From positions 50,200 through 114,199 of the forward strand of contig NZ_JAGQDF010000017.1 of NCBI RefSeq assembly GCF_018069875.1: a stretch of DNA of 64,000 nucleotides, read 5' to 3'. The stretch comes from Ideonella alba (GTDB lineage Bacteria; Pseudomonadota; Gammaproteobacteria; Burkholderiales; Burkholderiaceae_C). The stretch's first letter is position 1. The number at the start of each line of letters is the position of its first letter. Shown here piece after piece: positions 26,269 through 35,405 of the stretch. The position numbers and the translations under genes were made by a program. Below the pieces are notes generated by a model. It did not search any database. It was not told the origin of the DNA and saw only the letters and a list, made by a program, of their open reading frames with translations.

Positions 26269-27549
26269 GGCCATCCGGACCGCAGCGGCCGATGCCAAAC
26301 CGACCAGGAGTGCGACCCCTTCAACATTCGGCACCGCCCCGCCCAGCGCACCGGCCGCGAACACCGTGACCGAGCCGACACAACCCGCCGCGATCACCCA
26401 GATCTCATCCACAGGTTGGCCCGCCTCGTGGCGCAGCAGACCGACCAGGCTGATCCCCACGCTGGCGATGTAGACCACGTTGACCGAGACCATGGTGTCG
26501 ACAATCGGCCAGCCCGCGGCCGTCAAGGCGGTGGCCACGGTCAGCGCCAGCGTTGCCATGGGCCATGAGGACCGTGGCACATGACGGACCTGCGCCGCCT
26601 GGAGCGCAGACACCATCGCCCGAAGTACCGCCGCCCCTGAACCCAGCGCTGCCATGCCCAGCATGGTCAGCATCACCGGCCCGGCCGCGGATGACAGGTC
26701 ACCCACGGCCAGCGCCAAAGCCAGTGGCACTGCCTGCTTGGCCTCCGTCACCCAAGGCCACGAAGGTTGCGCAATGGCCGAGAGCACCACAGCCGGCGGC
26801 AGAAATGCCAGGAGCAGCAGCACAGCACCGGCCAACAGGCAGCCGCGGACCGCTGCGCCAGGCCCTCGGGCGGCCAACACGAACTGGTGATAGTCAGCGC
26901 CCGTACAGACCAGCAGCCCGACGCCGACCCCAATTGTCACCATCTGGGCCAGGCCCAGCGACGGCAATGCGTCGACGAACTCCGGCAAAGCCACCGCGTA
27001 CAGCGCCAGCCCACCGTTCCTCATCAGAGCAAGGAACAACACCGCCGCGCTCATGGCCAGACAGGCGGCGAAGATCCAGGAGGCCGCCCGCAACTGGAAT
27101 CGGGAGGCCACAAGGACAAGCGCGATGGCCATCGCATGGGCTGTCCATGGCCCTGCGCCTAGCAGCCGCGCCACTGCCACCGCGCCATGCAGCTGCGCGG
27201 CCAGCACCCCCGCCATCCAGACCACCGACAGCAGCGCCACCAGGCGCCGCACCCGCTCCCCGCACCGGTCGCCAAACAGATCCCACACGGCGCGTCCGGC
27301 CTGCCACAACCGGCCGGCAAACGCCGCCATCCCGAGCATGCCCAGGCCAGTGGCCACACCATAGACCGCGCCGGCCATGCCGTAGCGCAAGGCATGTTCA
27401 CCAGAGCCAAACAGAAAGCCGATGCCGTAGCTGGCCGACACCAACAGGGCGGCCACCTGCAGCGCGCCGAGCGTGCGCTCGGTCAAGCCCTCGACCCCCG
27501 CTGCCAGGCCGACACGGCCGGGGCCGGGCCCAAGAAGTAGGTGCGACAC
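26197..27549 (-). CDS. Polytopic membrane transporter, unassigned
   Basis: A 450-residue protein with about 11-12 hydrophobic segments. The layout (VSASYGIGFLFGSGEHALRYGM at the first helix, GADYHQFVLAARG after the sixth) recalls sodium/solute or amino-acid symporters of the LeuT-fold type, but I cannot assign a family firmly. The start is uncertain: GTG 27549 overlaps the upstream desaturase gene by 67 bases; TTG at about 27486 would remove the overlap and most of the non-hydrophobic N-terminus. The overlap suggests coupling to the desaturase gene. Its tail overlaps the ArgP-like gene. Confidence 0.6.
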   Translation of the reverse strand: MSHLLLGPGPGRVGLAAGVEGLTERTLGALQVAALLVSASYGIGFLFGSGEHALRYGMAGAVYGVATGLGMLGMAAFAGRLWQAGRAVWDLFGDRCGERVRRLVALLSVVWMAGVLAAQLHGAVAVARLLGAGPWTAHAMAIALVLVASRFQLRAASWIFAACLAMSAAVLFLALMRNGGLALYAVALPEFVDALPSLGLAQMVTIGVGVGLLVCTGADYHQFVLAARGPGAAVRGCLLAGAVLLLLAFLPPAVVLSAIAQPSWPWVTEAKQAVPLALALAVGDLSSAAGPVMLTMLGMAALGSGAAVLRAMVSALQAAQVRHVPRSSWPMATLALTVATALTAAGWPIVDTMVSVNVVYIASVGISLVGLLRHEAGQPVDEIWVIAAGCVGSVTVFAAGALGGAVPNVEGVALLVGLASAAAVRMALQRAHWVPGYRTVRRHWGHRGRR

Positions 27550-28424
27550 ACCTCCGCCTTCGCCCGGTACTCCGGCAGTGCCGAGAAAACCCGCTGCGCC
27601 TCTGGCAGCCGGTAGTAGGGAACGGCCGGGAGCAGATGGTGGGTCAGGTGGTAGGCGTTGTTGCGGGGATGGAAGAGCAGCGACCAGAGCCCTGCCGCCC
27701 GGATGTCCCGAGTGAAGCTGAAGACCCCGCCAGGCGTCAGGCCATGGTGATCACACATCTCCCGGAAGGTGGTGATGACGTGGAAGGTGGTGGCGCGCGC
27801 GGCCAGCCACAGGGCCAGCATGGCCACTGTGGCCTGCGCACCCACAGCGGCGGCGAGCACAGCCATGAGCGCAGCCCACCAGGCCAGGACATACATCCGC
27901 CTCCACAAGGGAACTGCGCCATCGATCAGATGCCCCCAGGTGGACCCGAGCCAGGCGCGCAGCGAGAAGATGTTCAGGGTCACCGCCCGCACCCAGGAGC
28001 CGGCCTTCTCTGGCGGAATCGGAATCAGGTCAGGATCCGTCCCGGCCGCGCCCAAGCCCTGGTGATGACGGAAGTGCAGTTCGCGGTAGCGCGACAGACT
28101 CTGGAACAGCAGCGGCGCGATGAGCGCGCGGGTGACCAGATCGTTCACTCGCCGGTTGCGGCTGAAGTTCCGGTGAGCAGCGTCATGCAGAAGGTTGCCC
28201 AGTGCACGCTGCCGATTGCCCAGCATCAGCAGACTGACCGGTATCGCCCATGGCTGCTGGAGTGTCAGCAGTAGCGCCGCGGCGATGACCACGAGGTCCA
28301 CCGCCACATCCCGGATGGGGCACCAGGCCGTCAGTTCCAGCAGCGGCAGATGCGGATTCCCGGCGCGCCGCAGCGACTGCCGGTGCAAGGCGATGTCGGA
28401 GAGCACTTGCGAACGGGTGGGCAT
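27483..28424 (-). CDS. Membrane fatty-acid desaturase
   Basis: Di-iron membrane desaturase/hydroxylase of 313 residues. The three histidine boxes are visible: HDAAHRN (about residue 81), HFRHHQG (about 117) and a C-terminal NNAYHLTHHLLP (about 257), with further REMCDHHG. Four hydrophobic stretches surround them. ATG 28424 has AAGGAGG 6 bases upstream; a TTG two codons earlier is less likely. It introduces double bonds or hydroxyls into acyl or carotenoid-like substrates; the substrate is unknown. It lies first in a two-gene unit with the membrane transporter. Confidence 0.85.
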   Translation of the reverse strand: MPTRSQVLSDIALHRQSLRRAGNPHLPLLELTAWCPIRDVAVDLVVIAAALLLTLQQPWAIPVSLLMLGNRQRALGNLLHDAAHRNFSRNRRVNDLVTRALIAPLLFQSLSRYRELHFRHHQGLGAAGTDPDLIPIPPEKAGSWVRAVTLNIFSLRAWLGSTWGHLIDGAVPLWRRMYVLAWWAALMAVLAAAVGAQATVAMLALWLAARATTFHVITTFREMCDHHGLTPGGVFSFTRDIRAAGLWSLLFHPRNNAYHLTHHLLPAVPYYRLPEAQRVFSALPEYRAKAEVCRTYFLGPAPAVSAWQRGSRA

Positions 28425-28679
28425 GGCCAACCTCCTTGCAGGCGGCCGTCGGGCCCGACAACTGCTGCCCCACCAATGACACCGTCATCCCAGCCGCGCC
28501 CGCAAGGTAGCAAGACGGCTTGGGGAATGACCGAGGTTTAGGAATTTTCGCGGGAGGTCAGCCAAGCTAAACGCACCTGGATGACCGACCAGAAGACACA
28601 CGAAACAAGGTGCACCCAAAGCGATGGGAAGCCCATAAACTCGACCGCAACGAGTTCGGGCTGACAGGAGGGAATCCGG

Positions 28680-29087
28680 ATGACCGCTGTTCGCGATCTG
28701 CACGAACTGTGCCGACAGATGACGCCGACCCTGGCCGATGACGTCTTCGTCTACTGCAGCTTCAGCGACTTCCGCCTACCCGACGGATTGGACCCTGTCT
28801 GCACATTCCGAGAGTCCGAAGGCCTGACCGCCATCGTCGGCAAGCAGGCGGCCGACATGGCGGGCATTCCTTACACCTTCCCCTGCCGCCTGATCACCCT
28901 TGCGGTCCACTCCTCGCTCGATGCTGTCGGCTTCCTGGCCTGCATCACCGACCGCCTGGCCCAGGCCGATATCGCCTGCAATGCCGTGGCAGGCTTCCAC
29001 CATGACCACCTGTTTGTGCCTGCTGAGCGAGCGGTGCAAGCGCTTGAGGTTCTCCGCAGCTTGGCCGGAGAGACTTGCTTGCTTTGA
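28680..29087 (+). CDS. ACT-domain protein (DUF2241-like)
   Basis: A 135-residue protein matching the tandem ACT-like family formerly DUF2241 (COG3602): FVYCSFSDFRLP near residue 22, EGLTAIVGKQAAD, then RLITLAVHSSLDAVGFLACIT and the ending GFHHDHLFVPAERAVQALEVL. ACT domains sense amino acids. Start ATG 28680 follows a strong AGGAGG. It stands alone between the desaturase and helicase genes. Confidence 0.85.
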   Translation: MTAVRDLHELCRQMTPTLADDVFVYCSFSDFRLPDGLDPVCTFRESEGLTAIVGKQAADMAGIPYTFPCRLITLAVHSSLDAVGFLACITDRLAQADIACNAVAGFHHDHLFVPAERAVQALEVLRSLAGETCLL

Positions 29088-29332
29088 ACGACCCGGAAGA
29101 ATCGGCACAAGAAGTCGAACGACACTTCAGGTGACTACACCCGCTTCAAACTGGTTGCGGTCAGTCGAATTTCGAACCCGTAAGGCCGCTCAAACCGCCC
29201 TACCGGTTATCCACTGCATCGAAAGCTGCTCTGCTGGCCTCATATCTCGGGAGTTCAATGACGGCAAAGTCAGACACCACATGCATCTGGGGACGCAATG
29301 TTGATTTCGTTGGTTGCCATCGGCGACTCGTT

Positions 29333-31045
29333 TCATAAGAAGGGGCACGGGTCGCGTTTCGGCGTCAGGATGCTCGTGCGGCGGATAGCACGCGTCACGC
29401 CAACTCGCAGCGCCAATAGATCTTGTGCGTAGGCTCTTTGGTTATCTGGTGCCCTGGCAATGCGCTGAAACATGCCGTCGTAGATGAGGACCTCGTCGAA
29501 CTCCTTGCCCTTCGACTTGTGGATCGTCATGACGTGAATGCCGCGCCAGTCCTTTTGAGCCGCAGCGAAGTGCTCTTGCATTAAGGCGCTGCGCACCGCC
29601 TCTTCAGCACCCTGATACCCACCCTGTGCACGCCAAAGTGAGCCCAGGTTGGTCCGCAGCATCGAGCCGCGGTGAAGCAGTCGTAGATAGCGGGCGTCAG
29701 TCGCGACTTGCTTCAACACATCCGCGGATGATGACGCTAGCAGACCACGAAGGTGCAGCCAGTCTTCCGCAGGGTCACCCGTCAACTGCAGTTGCTGCCG
29801 CTCTGTAGAAATGCGTTGAACCTCGCTGACGATCAACTGGCGCTTGGCGCCACGGACCTTTCCCGTGGTCATGAAGCCACTGAGGGCACCCGCCAAGTCA
29901 AGTTCCGGTTGTGGGGTGGGTCTGCCTCCGCGCCGACCGCGAATATGCGAGTGAAGGGCTCCGAGCACCCGGCTCGCCACATCCCCAGCCGTGCCTCCCT
30001 CCAGCAAGGTGGCGATGACGCCAGCGGCCAGGGCCGGCGGCTCTGCATCCATCGCGACGTCATGATGCAATTCCGGCAAGCCGTCTGCCGCCGAAGATAG
30101 GTAGTCGGAAAACTCAAGCATCAACCGCTTGGAGGGCACCAGGACGGCGATCGACTTGTCCGGCACGGTCTGGAGGCGGTTCAGAGCCGAGCACAGCGCA
30201 GCCTTGGCGCTGAAGTGCAGGCTCTTGCCATTCATAAAGCCGTAACGAGTGACCTTGACCTGCTGATAGGTCTTGCCTTTGTTCGCCCCAGTGAGAAGGT
30301 CGTTCCCGTAGGTCGTTATGTCGGTGCCGCTGCTGCGGTAGTTCTCGCCCGCGAAATCGAAGTGCTTCGCTTGAAAGACCTCCAAGAACTCGCCCACCCG
30401 TCTGGGGTCAGCGCCGCGGAACTCATAGATCCGCTGGTCGGGATCGGCCAGCGCGATCAGGCGACTGCGTTGCCCGAGCTGCTGGATAAGTGCCCATTCA
30501 TCACTGTTCGTGTCCTGGAATTCGTCGAGGATGACGATGGGATAACTGTCGGAAAAGATGGCGGCCAGCCGACCACTCCTTCGAAGCAGTTCGCTGACCA
30601 AGCGGGCGAACAGGTCGAAGTGCAGCCGCCCCTCCTGCTCGAAAAGCCGCTGCTTCTCGGCATCGTGATGGTCTCTTTCGATGTCGGTCAGGTGCGCTGC
30701 CGCTTCAGGCGGCGGCAAGAGCTGCACGTCTCGCCTGCCATTCAGCAGATAGGCATGGCTCCTGAGAATGGTCCATGCGAAGCCATGGTACGTGCTGACC
30801 TCCAGCCATTGCAGATCCTCGCGTGAGATCAGTTCCGAAGCCTTTTCGATGATGCGCGCGACAGTCGGTCTGGCGAAGCTCAAGAACAGGATCTTCTGCC
30901 CTGGCTTGAGCGTTCCCGTTCGAATTTCGTCCCGTGCTTTCACCAACGCGACGTGCGTCTTCCCAGCGCCAGGTCCCCCCAGCGCCAGGGCATGCTCGGC
31001 GCACACCAAGAAGCCTAGCTTCTGATCGCTCCACAAGGCAGTCAT
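29333..31045 (-). CDS. UvrD-like superfamily 1 helicase (GajB-like)
   Basis: A 570-residue SF1A helicase. Walker A is GGPGAGKTHVAL (residues 23-34), motif Ia region STYHGFAWTIL, Walker B IVILDEFQDTN, motif III ALADPDQRIYEFRG, motif V MTIHKSKGKEFDEVLI and motif VI LRVGVTRAIRR. The gene starts with ATG 31045 and overlaps the stop of the upstream OLD nuclease gene by 4 bases. An OLD-family nuclease followed by a UvrD-like helicase is the composition of Gabija, a two-protein antiphage system in which GajA cuts DNA and GajB responds to nucleic-acid substrates. The size is slightly above typical GajB (about 500 residues). Confidence 0.82.
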   Translation of the reverse strand: MTALWSDQKLGFLVCAEHALALGGPGAGKTHVALVKARDEIRTGTLKPGQKILFLSFARPTVARIIEKASELISREDLQWLEVSTYHGFAWTILRSHAYLLNGRRDVQLLPPPEAAAHLTDIERDHHDAEKQRLFEQEGRLHFDLFARLVSELLRRSGRLAAIFSDSYPIVILDEFQDTNSDEWALIQQLGQRSRLIALADPDQRIYEFRGADPRRVGEFLEVFQAKHFDFAGENYRSSGTDITTYGNDLLTGANKGKTYQQVKVTRYGFMNGKSLHFSAKAALCSALNRLQTVPDKSIAVLVPSKRLMLEFSDYLSSAADGLPELHHDVAMDAEPPALAAGVIATLLEGGTAGDVASRVLGALHSHIRGRRGGRPTPQPELDLAGALSGFMTTGKVRGAKRQLIVSEVQRISTERQQLQLTGDPAEDWLHLRGLLASSSADVLKQVATDARYLRLLHRGSMLRTNLGSLWRAQGGYQGAEEAVRSALMQEHFAAAQKDWRGIHVMTIHKSKGKEFDEVLIYDGMFQRIARAPDNQRAYAQDLLALRVGVTRAIRRTSILTPKRDPCPFL

Positions 31046-32934
31046 GCCAACGGCTTCGGCGGGAAAGGATGAAACTTCGCGTATGCCGGCGCCGCTGGAA
31101 CGGGATCGGCTGGAGCAACTGGGTCGTCGGCCTCGGCTGCAGCCACTGCCACCTCTGCGGCGGCTCCAGCGTCCTCGGCGGGCAGTGGCGGCGGCTCAAT
31201 TGCATTCTTGATGGACACCAATGTGGCTCTCACGTATTCAGGCATGTCGTTGACGGTTGGACACGACGCGAGCAGGTCGCCGGCGTCGCCGCCGCCTTTC
31301 GCCCAGCCAAAGTATTCCGACAGCATCGACTGCAGGTCGACCAGCGGCGTGGTGGCTGTAGGTGTCTTCGCCGCGAGGTGTGGCGGCCAGTCGCCAGCGG
31401 CGACTACAGCGGCTGCATAGCCGCGGAGTGCGGCCTCGGAGGTTCCATGCAGCACGAGGTTCTCGAAGCCCTTGGTCGCAGACTCGTAGGCATGATCCAC
31501 CGAGGCAACGATTGCAGCTAGCGCCTCCGGCGCCTGCTTGTCGAACACGGCAAACACGGTTTTGCCGAGCGACCGGAAGAACGCGCCCAACGGAGCGACA
31601 TTGGTCTCGCCGCGTGCATCGACGATCGCCACGCCGAGGTTTTCGAGTGACTTGAATCGCGTGGCGTCCAGGTCGCAAAGCCGGCGGGCTGCGGCAGGCA
31701 GCGCGTCGACCTCCGTGCGGCCCTCCAGGACAAGCACGTATCGGGCCAGTAGAGCCTCGCAGAACCGCGTTCGAAACTCGGTGCGATAGGCCTTGGGCTT
31801 GACTGATGGCGGGTACGAAGCCGGCATCCCGGTCATGACGCCAGCTGCTCGCTTGAGAACGAGAACCTGGCCCGGGTCAAACTCCTCAAGCACATAGGGA
31901 GAATGGGATGTGAAGATGGCCTGCGCCGACTTTTGGCGCAACGAATTGATGATGCGCTTCTGGGTGTGCGGCGGAAGCGCGATCTCTGGCTCTTCCATTG
32001 CGAAGATCACCTTCTGCTTCAGCTCGGCGATGATGGACAGAAGAGCCAACACCAGCACGTTGATCGTGCCCGTGCCTTGATGCTGATACGGCGCGGAGTA
32101 GATGGATCCGTCCGGCCTCGTCGCGCCGGTGCCCATGAAGACGGTCAGGGTGCGGCGGAGCATGTCTCGGGTGAGATCCGAAACCCGCATGTGGGGTTGC
32201 TCAGCCCAGTCGGATGGCACGTAGTGCCGCACCGCCTCTTGGACAGAGGCCAGCAGTTCGCCGATTTCCTCGCCTTCGCCAACCGGAAGCGCCCTCAACT
32301 GGCCGAGCAAGTCCTCCCACATAGTCAGCCGTGTCTCTTTCAGCCGGAGTATCACGTCCAACAATGAGCCACGTTCCAGGCTGAGGGCACGGGCGCCAGT
32401 GCGAAGAGTGCGCAGATATAGGAAGCCACACTTTCGCTTGTCCGGCGTCGAGAAGCGCACGTAGGACCCCTCCGCCGTTTCGGGAATGGCGTAGTAGGTG
32501 TCTCCGGTGAAATCGTCCTCATCGACGTCGTACCAGCCGTTGAAGAAGACGCGCATCGCCGCGCCGACGTGGGGTGCGTCCGTACCTTCTGGAGGCGGCC
32601 CGTCAAGCAACGCCTTGGCGTTTGCGTCCCACCACTCGACGTGATCGCGGAAGTGTCGTTGCTGCTCCTCGGAGAGGCCGGCGACAATCACCTCGACTTG
32701 AATCGAGATCACCTCCTTCTTGGCCGGGTCCACGTACTTCCCGGCGTAGAAATCGTGTTCGTCAACCACGGGACGGCGACTGAGACGCTCTGGCCCGAGC
32801 ACCAGGTCCACCGCTTCCAGCAACGTGGACTTCCCGGCATTGTTGTCACCGACAAAAACCGTATGTCCGGCAAGAAGGACCTCGCCGTCGGCGATGCCTC
32901 TGAAATTTCGGACGCGGACCCGCACAAGATGCAT
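31042..32934 (-). CDS. OLD-family ATPase/Toprim nuclease (GajA-like)
   Basis: A 630-residue protein with an ABC-type ATPase split around a long insert, then a Toprim nuclease. Walker A is GDNNAGKST (residues 29-37), Walker B FAMEEPEIALP, H-loop TSHSPYVLEEF. The Toprim part shows the metal-binding Glu in LVLEGRTEVDALP, and VFAVFDKQA where many OLD proteins have DxD, a deviation to note. The C-terminal 60 residues are Ala/Pro-rich (AAEVAVAAAEADD). ATG 32934 has GGGGAGG 6 bases upstream and is preferred over TTG 32952. With the downstream helicase it forms a Gabija-like pair. Other OLD/helicase couples exist, so the system name is an inference. Confidence 0.82.
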   Translation of the reverse strand: MHLVRVRVRNFRGIADGEVLLAGHTVFVGDNNAGKSTLLEAVDLVLGPERLSRRPVVDEHDFYAGKYVDPAKKEVISIQVEVIVAGLSEEQQRHFRDHVEWWDANAKALLDGPPPEGTDAPHVGAAMRVFFNGWYDVDEDDFTGDTYYAIPETAEGSYVRFSTPDKRKCGFLYLRTLRTGARALSLERGSLLDVILRLKETRLTMWEDLLGQLRALPVGEGEEIGELLASVQEAVRHYVPSDWAEQPHMRVSDLTRDMLRRTLTVFMGTGATRPDGSIYSAPYQHQGTGTINVLVLALLSIIAELKQKVIFAMEEPEIALPPHTQKRIINSLRQKSAQAIFTSHSPYVLEEFDPGQVLVLKRAAGVMTGMPASYPPSVKPKAYRTEFRTRFCEALLARYVLVLEGRTEVDALPAAARRLCDLDATRFKSLENLGVAIVDARGETNVAPLGAFFRSLGKTVFAVFDKQAPEALAAIVASVDHAYESATKGFENLVLHGTSEAALRGYAAAVVAAGDWPPHLAAKTPTATTPLVDLQSMLSEYFGWAKGGGDAGDLLASCPTVNDMPEYVRATLVSIKNAIEPPPLPAEDAGAAAEVAVAAAEADDPVAPADPVPAAPAYAKFHPFPPKPLA

Positions 32935-33451
32935 CTCAAACCTCCCCGCCAAGTAATATCCAGGCCAGACTTCTTAGGGGCCATAGTAGGCGGGATTCAG
33001 CGCAACCTTGCGTGGACAACCGCTACTGGACCGTGAACGTGCATTCACGTAGCCACCACCACGGGCCGCAACCGCTGCGATGCCGATTCCCACTTGATGG
33101 CAGGCAGGTTGAGACTGGACTGAGACGTTCGCGTCCACGGGCCGAACGTCATCTCCCGCCGAGATCGGCCCTTCGCGCCGCCTCGTCTCGAAGGGCCGCT
33201 GCCATCACAAAGCGCACGGTCGAGGCGTCCTGCCAAGTTGCAGCGCCCGGACGACCGCTTCCATTTCGGACGAACTCACCAAGCCGACCCGGCGCGGACT
33301 ATCGACTCTGCCACCCAGCGTGCCGGAAGCGGACTGCCAACGCATAAGTCTTCCGCCGTATCGGGGAAGCGCAAGACAACAGATCCTAGGGGTTGAAAAC
33401 TACTTGCCCAGCCGCAGCCTTGTGCGCCATAGCCCGGTCCGTTCCGTTACC
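32935..33451. other. Upstream region of the Gabija-like pair
   Basis: About 520 bases between two leftward genes. It must carry the promoter of the OLD/helicase pair; no gene, clear promoter or terminator could be assigned. The sequence is less G/C-biased than the chitin locus. Confidence 0.4.
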
Positions 33452-34399
33452 TTATGGATCGCCGAGCGTGCGCTTGGCCGCGTCTATCATCTTGCGGGTC
33501 GAATCGATGAGCTCGCGCTGTTCCTCTTCCCGTGTTCGCATCAACGAATGCCATCCTCCAAAGGACCTAAGGATGCGCTCGGTGTCCTTGTAGCCCATGT
33601 TGCGGAGATATGCGATCTTGCTTGGACTGAAGTCCAGCAGCGATTCCATCCAGGGAAGAATTCCATCTCCTTGCTGGACGGGCTCACTCGGCGAGATTTC
33701 AAGAATCGCTTGGTCCGGGAAGCCGCCTCGCCACCAAGCCGACCCATGCTGGAGTTTGATCACGATGATCAGGCCTGGCCGACCAAGTACGACCGGCAGC
33801 ACGGGTATGTTGTCGACTAAGCCGCCGTCAACAAGCGTCATGCCATCTATCTGCCGGCTCGAAAGTGCGAACGGTATAGCGGCGCTCGCGAGCAAATAGT
33901 CGTGAATTTGGTGGCGAGGCAAGGTTTGCAGGTTGATCCAGTGCGGACGCAAGTCGTTCGACACCAGCGTAAGCAACAGGCGGTTTTTCGGCGAGAGTAC
34001 CTCGCTAACCGTGACCCAAGTTGGCGCACTGGAGGCGATGCACGACAGGTTCACGAAGTCCTTGACGGCGTCGGCGATCGGCGTGTCGTCAAAGATCGCC
34101 GCACCATCAGCACATGAAAGCAGAGCCCGCGCGACGGCGTCAGGTCGGTGGCTGCCGAGCGGGGACTTCTTAGACAACATGTCCCAGAACCGGCAGGCCT
34201 TATCGACGCCAGCGCCGAACGATTCACTACCAGCCAGTACGCCAACGGTTAAGGCACCAATGCTCGTGCCAGAGTATTCCGTTGGACGAAGCCCGAGTTC
34301 CGCGAGGCGGGTTAGGCAGCCAGCGGCATACGCGCCCCGAGCACCTCCACCAGCGACGACCAGCACTGGACGGGCGTGGAGAAGATCCTCGTGTGACAT
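33452..34399 (-). CDS. Patatin-like phospholipase
   Basis: A 315-residue patatin-fold lipid hydrolase. The oxyanion loop GGGARG (residues 17-22), the nucleophile elbow GTSIG (Ser46) and the catalytic Asp in DGG (Asp191) are all present, so the Ser-Asp dyad is complete. No signal peptide is seen; it should act on membrane lipids from the cytoplasm. It is the third gene of a leftward operon, starting 10 bases after the coiled-coil gene. Patatin enzymes serve as membrane-degrading effectors in several defence systems such as CBASS CapV, which suggests an effector role here (inference). Its C-terminus is charged and helical (TREEEQRELIDSTRKMI). Confidence 0.88.
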   Translation of the reverse strand: MSHEDLLHARPVLVVAGGGARGAYAAGCLTRLAELGLRPTEYSGTSIGALTVGVLAGSESFGAGVDKACRFWDMLSKKSPLGSHRPDAVARALLSCADGAAIFDDTPIADAVKDFVNLSCIASSAPTWVTVSEVLSPKNRLLLTLVSNDLRPHWINLQTLPRHQIHDYLLASAAIPFALSSRQIDGMTLVDGGLVDNIPVLPVVLGRPGLIIVIKLQHGSAWWRGGFPDQAILEISPSEPVQQGDGILPWMESLLDFSPSKIAYLRNMGYKDTERILRSFGGWHSLMRTREEEQRELIDSTRKMIDAAKRTLGDP

Positions 34400-34409
34400 G
34401 TCCTACTTG

Positions 34410-35405
34410 TCAAGCGGCCAAAACTGCACGACGAAGGGCCTGACCCTCGTCAAATATTCCGGAGCACAACTCCTCCATATCGAACACATATGGGATCTCA
34501 ATGCCTTTCTCACGCGTCAAAGCGTGGGCGACTTGCGCGGCAGCCTTTTCTTCCATGACCAACGAGAGTTCGATGGTCAGCGACAAATAGCTGCGAATTG
34601 GGTATGCCAACTTCGCAGCGTAGATCCCTGCAGAGCTGATGGAGTCGATTAGATACGCCAGCAGCCTCCGATCACGGTCAGACATCGAAGCGATGCTCTG
34701 AGCGGTCGAATCGATCAAGGAAAATGCTCTCGTTCCGACTCTCGGGTGCAACTCTGCGAGGGCCGATTCGACCATGTGACGGTGCAGCGCAGTTCTCTGT
34801 TCGGGCAGCAGTCGATCCCACAAACTACTCGCGAGCGCATCATCGTCTATGAGTATTAGCTGATAGAGCCAAGAAAGCGCTTCGTAGCGGCGACCGCTTC
34901 GCCAGGCCAGGAACACGCCGTCGGTGTCAATCTTGCATTGGATGAAGGCTTCGACCGCGGCAAGGCGCTGCTCGTGATCGTGGACTTGATTCTGGATGAT
35001 CCCTAAGCAGCGCTTCATGTCGTCAAGACGCTGATCGACCTCTCGCAGGCGCTGATCTGTTTGGTCGCGAACGGCGGCCGCCACTTCGACGGCGCGTTCC
35101 AGCGTCTTCTGGGTTAGAAGGAGCGCCCTGTCAGTCACGCTTTGATGTACGGACAGGTTTGCCACCAGTTGGCACAGAGCGCGCTGAGTGAGTAGCGCAA
35201 GCCGGTCGAAGTGTTGTTCTGCTGTGGTCGGAGCGACGCGATCTAGCATTCTACCCAACCGACTTTGGTTCGCCCGGCGGGTGAGACTCTCTTCCTGCCC
35301 TTGGAGTCCGCAAACCAAGTCAAGTAGGACGCGATCGCCAAGCGAGGGGATCCGCTGCAATAGTCCGCGCGGCAACAGATCATCGACTTCTATGTTGGAG
35401 GTCAT
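34410..35405 (-). CDS. Coiled-coil protein between dynamin and patatin genes
   Basis: A 331-residue soluble protein, family not recognised. Residues about 90-155 form a heptad-rich coiled coil (KTLERAVEVAAAV, RLREVDQRLDDMKRC, HEQRLAAVEAF). The rest is helical with no catalytic motif, and it has no signal peptide or membrane span. Its start overlaps the end of the GTPase gene by ATGA, implying coupled translation and a joint function. In E. coli the dynamin-like crfC is followed by yjcZ, a gene of similar size, so this may be a distant counterpart (inference from gene order, not shown similarity). Confidence 0.65.
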   Translation of the reverse strand: MTSNIEVDDLLPRGLLQRIPSLGDRVLLDLVCGLQGQEESLTRRANQSRLGRMLDRVAPTTAEQHFDRLALLTQRALCQLVANLSVHQSVTDRALLLTQKTLERAVEVAAAVRDQTDQRLREVDQRLDDMKRCLGIIQNQVHDHEQRLAAVEAFIQCKIDTDGVFLAWRSGRRYEALSWLYQLILIDDDALASSLWDRLLPEQRTALHRHMVESALAELHPRVGTRAFSLIDSTAQSIASMSDRDRRLLAYLIDSISSAGIYAAKLAYPIRSYLSLTIELSLVMEEKAAAQVAHALTREKGIEIPYVFDMEELCSGIFDEGQALRRAVLAA

